From NCBI GenBank assembly GCA_003164675.1, contig PLTX01000021.1, positions 140 through 50,643 on the forward strand: a stretch of 50,504 nucleotides of DNA, written 5' to 3'. The translations under genes were made by a program, and so were the position numbers. The stretch is from Verrucomicrobiota bacterium. Lineage in GTDB: Bacteria; Verrucomicrobiota; Verrucomicrobiia; Palsa-1439. The notes beneath the pieces are model-generated. The model saw only the letters and a program-made list of their open reading frames with translations, was not told the origin of the DNA and searched no databases. The first letter of the stretch is position 1. Each line of letters begins with the position of its first letter. This document shows positions 9,672 through 16,050 of the stretch, piece after piece.

Positions 9672-10374
9672 GTGATAGCTTCCAGCGTCTGTCGATCCTG
9701 ATTCCCGTCTTCAATGAGGCCAACACGGTCGAGGAGATTCTTCGCCGCGTCCGCGCTGCGGATTCCTGCGGCTTGGAAAATGAAATCGTTCTCGTGGACG
9801 ACGCCTCCACCGACGGCACCAGCGACGTCCTCAGGAAACTTCAGCAGGTGGGCGGGGTCAAAATCATTTCGCATCCCGTCAACCGCGGCAAGGGTGCGGC
9901 CCTCCGCACGGCTCTCGAACACGCCACGGGCGACATCATTCTCATTCAGGATGCCGACCTCGAATACGATCCGTCGGATTATCCAAACCTGCTGCGACCG
10001 ATCCTCGATCACCGCGCGGACGTGGTCTATGGCTCGCGGTTCACGGGCGGCACGCACCGCGTGTTGCTCTTCTGGCATTACATGGCCAACCGCCTCCTCA
10101 CGCTGCTGTCGAACATGCTCTGCAATCTCAACCTCACCGACATGGAAACCTGCTACAAGGTCTTCCGCCGTCAATGCGTCGAGGGGATGAAGCTTACGTC
10201 CGACCGTTTCGGCATCGAACCGGAATTGACCGCCAAACTGGCGCGCCGTCGCTACCCTTCTACGAAACCGGCATCAATTATGCCGGCCGCGATTACACCG
10301 AAGGCAAGAAAATCAACTGGAAAGACGGCCTCGCCGCCCTCTGGTTCATTTTCCGCTACCGGTTTTTCGACTGA
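9672..10374 (+). pseudogene. Family 2 glycosyltransferase (dolichol-P-mannose synthase-like), frame broken twice
   Basis: The sequence RLSILIPVFNEANTVEEIL, then VLVDDASTDGT, LIQDADLEYDP and YGSRFTGG mark a GT-A fold family 2 glycosyltransferase of the DPM1-like branch, which moves a sugar from a nucleotide donor to a lipid carrier at the membrane. The middle reads in one frame, but it has no ATG, GTG or TTG between the in-frame stop at 9629 and TTG 9773, which is already inside the domain; GTG 9672 in the adjacent frame would give a sensible start if one base is missing near 9690. Near 10245 the frame breaks again after KLARRRY, and the expected end (FYETGINYAGRDYTEGKK to FRYRFFD) continues in the next frame to the TGA at 10372. 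Both breaks look like one missing base, so either a young pseudogene or sequencing error. Confidence 0.75.
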
Positions 10375-10408
10375 CGACGGCGGGCGCATTGGCGGCTCGT
10401 CCTCCGGC

Positions 10409-11563
10409 CTACGTATGCGCAAATTCTCGTAGTCGGCCAACGACCCTCTCCAGCGCTACGACGATTTTTTCGACATCTCCGGTGGCATTGCTCGCGCCAA
10501 ACGAAAATCGCACCGCCGCCCGTGTCAATTCGTGCGACAGTCCCATCGCCTTGAGTACGTGCGACGGTTCGAGGGAACCGACCGCGCACGCTGACCCGCT
10601 CGAAACAGCCACACCTTCGAGATCGAGCCCGAGCAACAGTCCCTCTTCCTCGCAGCCTTCAAAGCTGAAATTGATCGTGTTGCCGATGCGCAGGTCCGCG
10701 TGACCGTTGCGATGCGAAGCGGAAACCCGTCTCGCGATCTCCTCGCCAAGTCTCTCGGTCAACCCGAACAGCCGGCGTTGCTCGTCCCCCATCTTCGCGG
10801 TCGCCAGTTCGGCGGCCTTCGCCAACCCAACGATCGCCGCCACGTTCTCCGTGCCCGCGCGCCGGTCGTTCTCGTGGCTGCCGCCGAATAGCAACGGGGC
10901 CATCTTCGTCCCGCGCCGCGCGTACAGCACACCGATGCCCTTCGGTCCGTAAAACTTGTGCGCGGCGATGGACAGCAAATCCACCGCCCAGTCGCCCACA
11001 TTCACCGGGACCTTGCCGAACGATTGCACCGCATCCGTATGAAACGCGACGCCCCGCTCGCGGCAGACCGCCGCCAGTTCCGGAATGGGCTGAATCGTGC
11101 CGGTTTCGTTGTTCGCCGACATCACCGAGACCAACACCGTATCGTTGCGGATCGCCTTTCGCAGGTCGCCAGGATCGACCAGGCAATCACGGCTCACGGG
11201 CAGATACGTGACGTCGCACTCGCCCGTCTTTTCAAGGTGTTGGCAGGCGTGCAACACCGCGTGGTGTTCGATGCTGCTGGTGACAATGTGGCGACCCTTC
11301 TTCCGCAAGGCTCGCGCCACGCCAAACACCGCCATGTTGTCGGCTTCGGTGCCGCCTCCCGTGAAGACAATCTCGCCCTCCTGCGCGCCCAACAGTTTCG
11401 CCATGCGCACCCGCGCATCATCCACCGCCGCCCGCGCTTCGCGACCGAACACGTGCACGCTGCTGGCATTGCCGAAATGTTCCCGCAGATAGGGCCACAT
11501 GGCTTCCAGCACCGCTGGGTCCAGCGGCGTGGTCGCGTTGTGGTCGGCGTAGATGCGTTTCAT
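10409..11563 (-). CDS. Cysteine desulfurase (NifS/IscS family)
   Basis: About 384 residues, the usual length of the family. It is a PLP enzyme that removes sulfur from cysteine and hands it on for Fe-S cluster and thio-cofactor synthesis. Seen in the sequence: N-terminal IYADHNATTPLDP, the PLP-anchoring Lys in SIAAHKFYGPKGIG, GTENVAAIVG, and the mobile-loop catalytic Cys in SSGSACAVGSLEPSHVL (the SSGSAC form of group I enzymes). ATG at 11563 is preferred; a TTG two codons earlier is possible. TACAAT, 5 nt upstream of the ATG, resembles a -10 box and is partly supplied by the adjacent palindromic repeat. The serine acetyltransferase gene lies upstream on the same strand and supplies the cysteine precursor. 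Confidence 0.95.
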   Translation of the reverse strand: MKRIYADHNATTPLDPAVLEAMWPYLREHFGNASSVHVFGREARAAVDDARVRMAKLLGAQEGEIVFTGGGTEADNMAVFGVARALRKKGRHIVTSSIEHHAVLHACQHLEKTGECDVTYLPVSRDCLVDPGDLRKAIRNDTVLVSVMSANNETGTIQPIPELAAVCRERGVAFHTDAVQSFGKVPVNVGDWAVDLLSIAAHKFYGPKGIGVLYARRGTKMAPLLFGGSHENDRRAGTENVAAIVGLAKAAELATAKMGDEQRRLFGLTERLGEEIARRVSASHRNGHADLRIGNTINFSFEGCEEEGLLLGLDLEGVAVSSGSACAVGSLEPSHVLKAMGLSHELTRAAVRFSFGASNATGDVEKIVVALERVVGRLREFAHT

Positions 11564-11570
11564 GGTCAAT

Positions 11571-11656
11571 TGTAGCCGCGAATCTTATTCGCGGTTCGGT
11601 TTGTAGCTGCGAATCTTATTCGCGTTCGTCATCCGCGAAAATGTTTCGCGGCTACA
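11571..11656. repeat. Palindromic (REP-like) repeat element between nifS-like gene and cysE
   Basis: The element is bounded by TGTAGCCGCG at 11571-11580 and its inverse CGCGGCTACA at 11647-11656. Inside are small hairpins of the form GCCGCGAAW-NNN-WTTCGCGG: CCGCGAAT-CTT-ATTCGCGG and CCGCGAAA-ATG-TTTCGCGG. Stem bases change in compensating pairs (A:T against T:A). The same element type is inserted within hemW at 16997-17143. Confidence 0.8.
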
Positions 11657-11660
11657 AGAT

Positions 11661-12599
11661 TCAAATCCCTGCGCCGTGTGTGTGCCCGATCATCCGTTCG
11701 AGGTCCGCGGCCGCCGTCTTCATAATCGTCTTGCCGCCCTCCTGATACACCACCGTGCGAGGCGGCACAGAATCCAGCAGCCAGACATTGCCGCCGATGA
11801 TCGACCCCTGGCCTATTGTCACATCGCCCAGAATCGTCGTCCCGGCGTAAATCGTCACGTCATCCTCGATGTTCGGATGGCGCTTGATGCCCTTGACGAC
11901 GCGTCCCTTGGCATCCTTGGGGAAACTCTTCGCGCCGAGCGTCACGCCCTGGTAAATTTTCACCCGCCGGCCGATCACGGTCGTCTCGCCGATGACCACG
12001 CCCGTGCCGTGATCGATGAAAAAGTGCGGCCCGATCACGGCGCCCGGATGAATGTCGATGCCCGTCTTGTTGTGCGCCCATTCCGTCATGATCCGCGGAA
12101 TCAACGCCACGTGCCGACGATACAGCAAATGCGCCATCCGCTGCACCGCAATCGCTTCGATCCCCGGATACGCCAGTATGATCTCCTCGTTGCTGATCGC
12201 CGCGGGATCGCCCTCGTACGCCGCCGTCACGTCCGTCTGCAGAACCGCCCGCACGCCCGCCAGCTCGCTCAAAAACTCCTGCGTCACTCGCGCCGCTGTT
12301 CCCGGCAAATCGTTCTTGTCGCATTCGTCGCACGGACGATACTCCAGGCTCCGGTGAATCTCGTTCTCCAGCCGCCGCGCCAGCGACGACACCAGCTCCG
12401 AGGTGTACTCGGTCAGTTGATTGGAATGAATCGGGTCCTTGTCGTAAAATCCGGGGAACACCAGCCGCAGCAAATCCCGCGTGATCTCCACCACCGCGTC
12501 CCGCGACGGCAGGTTCACCCCGTCCAGATGATTGATCCCGCCGTACTTGTGGAACGAATCAACCAGCCCATCGACAATCAGCGCCAGCTTCTTTGCCAT
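11661..12599 (-). CDS. cysE: Serine O-acetyltransferase
   Basis: 312 residues. The enzyme transfers acetyl from acetyl-CoA to serine, the first step of cysteine synthesis. The C-terminal half is a left-handed beta-helix built from hexapeptide repeats (IDIHPGAVIGPHFFIDHGTGVVIGET and the following VTIYAGTTILGDVTIG region), with the catalytic His residues in DIHPGA and DHGTG and the acetyl-CoA loop around TLGAKSFPKD. The N-terminal helical domain is longer than in the E. coli enzyme and carries an extra CDECDK segment. The ATG at 12599 starts MAKKLALIV. It is on the same strand as the cysteine desulfurase, separated only by the palindromic repeat, so the two may share a transcript. TAGATT lies 9 nt before the start and could be a -10 box. 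Confidence 0.95.
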   Translation of the reverse strand: MAKKLALIVDGLVDSFHKYGGINHLDGVNLPSRDAVVEITRDLLRLVFPGFYDKDPIHSNQLTEYTSELVSSLARRLENEIHRSLEYRPCDECDKNDLPGTAARVTQEFLSELAGVRAVLQTDVTAAYEGDPAAISNEEIILAYPGIEAIAVQRMAHLLYRRHVALIPRIMTEWAHNKTGIDIHPGAVIGPHFFIDHGTGVVIGETTVIGRRVKIYQGVTLGAKSFPKDAKGRVVKGIKRHPNIEDDVTIYAGTTILGDVTIGQGSIIGGNVWLLDSVPPRTVVYQEGGKTIMKTAAADLERMIGHTHGAGI

Positions 12600-12641
12600 A
12601 ACGCATCCAATCTACCCGCGAACCTCTCCCTTTTCACCTCA

Positions 12642-12803
12642 ATAATTGGCTCCTTTTACCCCTCCCGCCCACCTGAATTGGCTTTGTTTTGGTGCTTTTT
12701 TGCAAAACAAAGCCAATTGAAAATTGGGAGAAAATTAGGCGCAAGTATCTGTCCCTCAACCATATCAAATCGCGCTCCCCTCGAAAAACATTGGCTTTGT
12801 TTT
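12642..12803. repeat. Cluster of ATTGGCTTTGTTT words with a perfect 15-bp inverted repeat
   Basis: The short word ATTGGCTTTGTTTT and variants occur in both orientations at 12642, 12677, 12704-12717 (inverted), and 12790. Positions 12676-12690 and 12704-12718 form a perfect 15-bp inverted repeat (AATTGGCTTTGTTTT and complement) around a 13-nt loop. Words of this kind are scattered between genes in planctomycete and verrucomicrobial genomes as I recall them; in translation they give LALF/IGFV-like peptides that are often annotated as spurious proteins. Confidence 0.7.
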
Positions 12804-13643
12804 TCCCAATTTAATATTTCGCGCAGCCGTCTGTCTTGAGCCCATCATTCGGACCGGTAGGGCGAGCGTCCCGCTTGCCGTCGTTTCCCCCTTTGGAGTG
12901 CGGCGACTTGCCCGCCCCGATTCCGAGTCGGGGTCGCCGCTTTGCCGTTGGCCGCCTCCCCTCTCCTTTTGACGCGAGCCGCCGACTATCTGTGGGCATA
13001 GCAAAGCGCCCTCCGCCCGGAGCCGAATCTTCTCCCATTGAGGAAGTCCCATATAGAGACGGATTTTTACCGGAAGCCCCTGCCCGGCATCATCCTCAAG
13101 CCACCACAGTCTTTCGCCAGCCCGCAATCGACTGCGTGAGTATTTGCGGATGTACTCCATTTTCTTCTCTGGCGACAGTTGGGCGAAATCATCGTAGGAA
13201 ATGTCCATCTTCGTGAATAGAGACGAGTCCCTGTCCATCTCCAACACGAATCGCGGAGCGTGTGAAATCCGAACGTGCGTGATTCTTTCCTCGTATCGAC
13301 CCCACTTCACGGACGGCATCCCGCCCATTTTGCCGAAGATGATGTAGATGTGCTTCACGTCCGCGTCGCGCATCCCCTCGAAAACGCTATTGCCAACCGT
13401 GAGCCATGAATCTTTGTTGACAGTCTTGACCTCGACACCGAACCCGTTGGCGCGAATGTCTGGGAAGGCGTGAGGGTGAAAAGTGGGGTTGATTTCGATG
13501 CTCTCGCCCTTGGCGACGGAAACGAGCACTTCCTTGACTCGCTTCTCAAATGCTTCCGGGGATTGGCAGGATGGGTCTTGAACGTCCTTCCCCAGTTGCG
13601 CCACGGCCTTGTCCAGCAATGCCTCGAATTGCTCGGTGGTCAC
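12765..13643 (-). CDS. Predicted type II restriction endonuclease (PD-(D/E)XK), repeat-derived C-terminus
   Basis: The first ~210 residues look like a real globular protein with HAFPDIRANGFGVEVKT, a PD...E-x-K nuclease active-site pattern, followed by SVFEGMRDADVKHIYIIFGKMGG. It directly follows the last codons of a C5 cytosine methylase: the GTG start at 13643 overlaps the methylase TGA (GTGA). This pairing supports a restriction enzyme role, cutting DNA not methylated by its partner. The last ~75 residues (from about 13010 downward) are read through a dispersed repeat rich in Gly, Arg and Ser, so the native C-terminus has probably been lost. I do not recognise the specificity. With no intact methylase nearby, activity is doubtful. 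Confidence 0.65.
   Translation of the reverse strand: MTTEQFEALLDKAVAQLGKDVQDPSCQSPEAFEKRVKEVLVSVAKGESIEINPTFHPHAFPDIRANGFGVEVKTVNKDSWLTVGNSVFEGMRDADVKHIYIIFGKMGGMPSVKWGRYEERITHVRISHAPRFVLEMDRDSSLFTKMDISYDDFAQLSPEKKMEYIRKYSRSRLRAGERLWWLEDDAGQGLPVKIRLYMGLPQWEKIRLRAEGALLCPQIVGGSRQKERGGGQRQSGDPDSESGRASRRTPKGETTASGTLALPVRMMGSRQTAARNIKLGKTKPMFFEGSAI
12855..12975. repeat. Dispersed GC-rich repeat, copy 1
   Basis: Begins GGTAGGGCGAGCGTCCCGCT and continues with TGCCGTCGTTTCCCC, a CTTTGGAGTGCGGCGAC segment and CGCCGCTTTGCCGTTGGC. The same string of words recurs at about 14549-14645. The copy here has an extra CCCCGATTCCGAGTCGGGG hairpin. It underlies the 3' end of the predicted endonuclease gene. Confidence 0.7.
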
Positions 13644-13786
13644 GCGAGACAGTCTCGTGCCGCCTTCGCAATATGCCAAGCCAAAACCGGCGGCACGGCG
13701 TTGCCCACTTGCCGCTCGATTTTTCCAGAGGCCTTTTGGCGGAGGACATTATGGCGATCTTTGGAGTTTTGTTGCGGGATGATATT
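13640..13786 (-). pseudogene. 3' remnant of a DNA cytosine-5 methyltransferase gene
   Basis: On the minus strand one frame reads KASGKIERQVGNAVPPVLAW and then HIAKAARDCLA followed by TGA. QVGNAVPP is the conserved motif X of C5 cytosine DNA methylases, normally within the last ~25 residues. An in-frame TAG at 13787-13789 lies only about 35 codons upstream of motif X and none of motifs I to IX follow, so only the tail of the gene remains. The TGA overlaps the GTG start of the predicted restriction endonuclease, which is a common arrangement in R-M operons. Confidence 0.8.
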
Positions 13787-13852
13787 CTAAAGAAAAAGAA
13801 CTCGCCGGTCGCGGACGTTGATAAAACGCCAGCCGGATAAATCAGCCCGACT

Positions 13853-13915
13853 GTGGACACTCTGAGTAGGCGACGCCGCTCCGAAGTCATGGCAAAAGTC
13901 CGCTCGCGGGACAAT
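13853..13915 (+). pseudogene. vsr: 5' fragment of a vsr (very short patch repair endonuclease) gene
   Basis: GTG at 13853 begins VDTLSRRRRSEVMAKVRSRD, which matches the well-conserved N-terminus of Vsr proteins (typically D-LS-E-RS--M--IR-RDT). Vsr nicks T:G mismatches produced by deamination at C5-methylated sites, and its gene usually sits beside a C5 methylase, as here. After RSRDN the similarity ends and the sequence joins an unrelated coding fragment in another frame, which marks a deletion junction near 13912-13918. Confidence 0.65.
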
Positions 13916-13917
13916 GC

Positions 13918-14277
13918 CAGCTCCCCCTCAACAGGGAGAAGTACAACGACGTGGCTTTTTTCTTCCTCAAATATCACAACGTGTTTTGTCCCCAAACCCG
14001 CGACCTGTTTTCAGCCGGTAGCGTGGCCGGGAAGGAGCGCGGCGGGAATTACATTCTCCGGGCGCTGCAAAAAATCCAGAAAGAGATGGTCAAGGCGGCA
14101 GCCGAGCTTGAAGATTCGCTTTTCGTGGAGTATTGGAAGAAACACGTTCCGCCAGAAAAGCGGATAAAGGAATGGCTCAAACGGGCGGATGGCTTCGCGC
14201 AAGGCTGGACACCTTCGGAGGAGCTTTTCAAAGGAAGCGGTCAGACGCCCCCCGCAGACCTTTTCAAATCTGGCTAG
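13918..14277 (+). pseudogene. C-terminal fragment of an unrecognised protein
   Basis: An open frame of about 119 codons reads QLPLNREKYNDVAFFFLKYH, then VFCPQTRDLFSAG, NYILRALQKIQKEMVKAAAEL and ends ADLFKSG. It looks like genuine protein (amphipathic helix, balanced composition) but begins without a start codon at the junction with the vsr fragment; ATG-like GTG 13951 would remove a clearly coding segment. It is therefore probably the 3' part of a gene whose 5' part was deleted. Its position in a broken restriction-modification locus suggests a link to that system, but I do not recognise the family. Confidence 0.45.
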
Positions 14278-14295
14278 TTATCTGGATAAGTCCCG

Positions 14296-14427
14296 TCGCA
14301 AAGGGTCAGGGTGAGGGTTCCTCCTTCCGCCCGCCATTCGTGTCCATCTTTCACGCGCCAACTCTACCCCACAATAAAAATAAATAAAACGGACAGCTAC
14401 TTTAAGTGCTTGTCTGAATTATTGCAG
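14296..14427. repeat. Direct repeat, copy A
   Basis: Starts GGTCGCAAAGGGTCAGGG-like and ends in GTGCTTGTCTGAATTATTGC plus AG. The last 22 bases (14406-14427) are repeated exactly at 14950-14971, and the segments TCGCAAAGGGTCAGGGTGAG and CTTTCACGCG also recur in order in copy B, which has extra internal TTCGTG repeats. Confidence 0.7.
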
Positions 14428-14545
14428 GCACGTCCGCCTTTACCCCGATCCCGTCGTTCGCCGTGGATCCCGATTTCGAGATCGGGACTCCGAGATCCGC
14501 CCTGACTCCGAGGTTGGGGCCGGGCGCGCCGTACATCGTCCCGAA

Positions 14546-14650
14546 TTGTAGGGCAAGCGCTCCGCTTGCCGTCGTTCCCCCTTTGGACTGCGGCGACTCG
14601 TCGCCGCTTTGCCGTTGGCTGCGTCCCCTCTCCCCCTTTGAGGGGGAACC
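14546..14650. repeat. Dispersed GC-rich repeat, copy 2
   Basis: Reads GTAGGGCAAGCGCTCCGCTT, then GCCGTCGTTCCCCCTTTGGA and a GCGGCGAC-TCG-TCGCCGC hairpin followed by TTTGCCGTTGGC and CCCCTCTCC. It parallels the repeat at 12855-12975, with compensating changes in the GGCRAGC/GCTTGCC stem. Confidence 0.7.
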
Positions 14651-14745
14651 GAGCCTTCGAGGAGCACCCTCGCCGTGCTGGCTGTATCCCCTCTCCCTGT
14701 TGAGGGGAACCGAGTCTTCGAGGAGCGACCTCGCAGTGCCTTGGT

Positions 14746-14971
14746 CGCAAAGGGTCAGGGTGAGGGTTTCCCTGTCCGCCCCCCATCCGCGTCGTGCTTC
14801 GCGCCATCCGCGCCTTCTTCGTGGGCTTCGTGTTCATCCCCCACGTCGTACTTCGTGGCATTCGTGTCTTCTTCGTGGCCTTCGTGTCCATCTTTCACGC
14901 GTCAACTCTATCCCACAATAAAATGAACAATACCGACAACTACTTTTAGGTGCTTGTCTGAATTATTGCAG
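14746..14971. repeat. Direct repeat, copy B
   Basis: Second copy of the 14296-14427 repeat, expanded by several tandem TTCGTG-containing units. It shares the TCGCAAAGGGTCAGGGTGAG block and an exact 22-bp end (14950-14971) with copy A. Confidence 0.7.
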
Positions 14972-15515
14972 TGACGGCTGCCTTTACCCCGATTCCTCGC
15001 TGTGCGCGAGCCGAGTCTGACGAGACGCCGCTCCGTTCCTTCGCGGCAATCTCCCGACCCCGCACATCAATCGACCGAAGGTCTCCAGCTTTATGTGGCT
15101 TTCAGGGCTCCCGTCGTGCCGTTCCTTGTAGCCGCCCCGTTTATCCCGACCCGAGGTCGGGGCTCTGTCGGGGCGTGCCGCGTCGTTTGGAGGGCCACTG
15201 CCTGCCCAGAATCTTTCCCCCGACCCTCGGGCGACTCGCAGATAGATCATCCAAGGTTCCACACGCTGGGACTCCGCGCGGCAACTCCTCACCTCTCGTT
15301 TGCCGGCAACGTCCGCTCAGGTGAAGAAACGGGGTCAGTTCTCATCCAAAACAACTGACGGCCTTCCGCAGGGTAATGCTGCGGCACCGACGCGATTCCG
15401 AACGGAACCGCACAACCTGCGCGGCGACTTCGCCGGTGAAATGCAGCCCAAGCCCTTTACACGAATCTCCCGATTTCACCCGAATCATTCTCGCCCCCTG
15501 CCTTCACCTTGGTCA

Positions 15516-15544
15516 TTGTGCCTCAGCGGCTACCGCAGTATAAT
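15516..15544 (+). promoter_or_regulatory. Promoter giving a probable leaderless transcript
   Basis: TTGTGC at 15516-15521, a 17-nt spacer and a perfect TATAAT at 15539-15544. The -10 box ends 7 nt before the ATG at 15552, so the predicted transcription start falls on or next to the start codon. There is no ribosome-binding site in between. Confidence 0.6.
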
Positions 15545-15551
15545 TCCACCG

Positions 15552-16028
15552 ATGACGTATCAACCATCCCAATCGGCGACGGCCAAACCTGCCGCGTTCC
15601 GCCATCGGCTCGGACTCCTGGCCGTCCAACTCATCGGGGCGCAGGTTCTGTACCTCATGTTGGGGCTCTACCTGCTGCACAGCGGTTTCACTGCTCCCAC
15701 AAATCCGCCATCGCGAGCGCCGTTTACCATCGGCGCATTCGCGTTCGGCATCCTGGGCGTGATCGCGTCCTTCCCCGCCGTCAAGATGTTCGCGCGACGA
15801 CAACCTCCCGGCACCACCTTCCCCGCACTCGCTGCCGAACTTCAGAGACGGTTCCTCATCGGATTCGCCTTTTCGGAAATCGCTTCCCTGGCCGGGTTGC
15901 TCATCTTTTTTTTCTTCGCCGACATCACGACTTTGATTGTCCTGGTCGGCGTGGCCTGCGTCTCCATCGCCGCCCACTACCGGCGGGCGCGGAAGATCGT
16001 GGACGACTTCGAGCGGACACCGCTCTGA
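15552..16028 (+). CDS. Small integral membrane protein, unknown function
   Basis: 158 residues from ATG 15552, chosen because a TATAAT box lies just upstream and because the residues before it are Arg/Pro-rich and not membrane-like. Four hydrophobic segments can be seen: LLAVQLIGAQVLYLMLGLYL, FTIGAFAFGILGVIASFPAV, a GFAFSEIASLAGLLIFFFFA segment and TTLIVLVGVACVSIAAHY, with a basic C-terminal tail RRARKIVDDFERTPL. No family is recognised. It is convergent with hemW, whose stop lies 22 nt downstream, and sits at the edge of the repeat-rich region. Confidence 0.7.
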   Translation: MTYQPSQSATAKPAAFRHRLGLLAVQLIGAQVLYLMLGLYLLHSGFTAPTNPPSRAPFTIGAFAFGILGVIASFPAVKMFARRQPPGTTFPALAAELQRRFLIGFAFSEIASLAGLLIFFFFADITTLIVLVGVACVSIAAHYRRARKIVDDFERTPL

Positions 16029-16050
16029 CGCGACGCCAGAAAACGCGGAC

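Larger units (their letters stand above)
14278..15411. other. 1.1-kb non-coding mosaic of dispersed repeats
   Basis: No convincing gene on either strand. The stretch holds two copies of a direct repeat (14296-14427 and 14746-14971), a second copy of the GC-rich dispersed repeat, several CCCGA...CGAG...TCGGG hairpins (about 14468-14488 and 15146-15165) and tandem variants of TTCGTGGCCTTCGTG (about 14815-14895). Open frames in it translate to low-complexity Arg/Ser/Pro text and are not genes. Confidence 0.75.

Noticed and set aside
10958-11575. Plus-strand open frame antisense to the cysteine desulfurase gene
   Set aside because: High-GC shadow of a clear gene on the opposite strand.
11676-12839. 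Long plus-strand open frame antisense to cysE
   Set aside because: Its codons mirror cysE on the other strand; the product is His/Arg-rich and the end runs through the ATTGGCTTTGTTT repeats.
14800-14900. Tandem TTCGTGG-type units as a possible CRISPR array
   Set aside because: Units are short and directly adjacent without unique spacers, and no cas gene is present.
14397-14921. Open frames on both strands in the repeat mosaic
   Set aside because: They read through dispersed repeats and hairpins and have low-complexity products.
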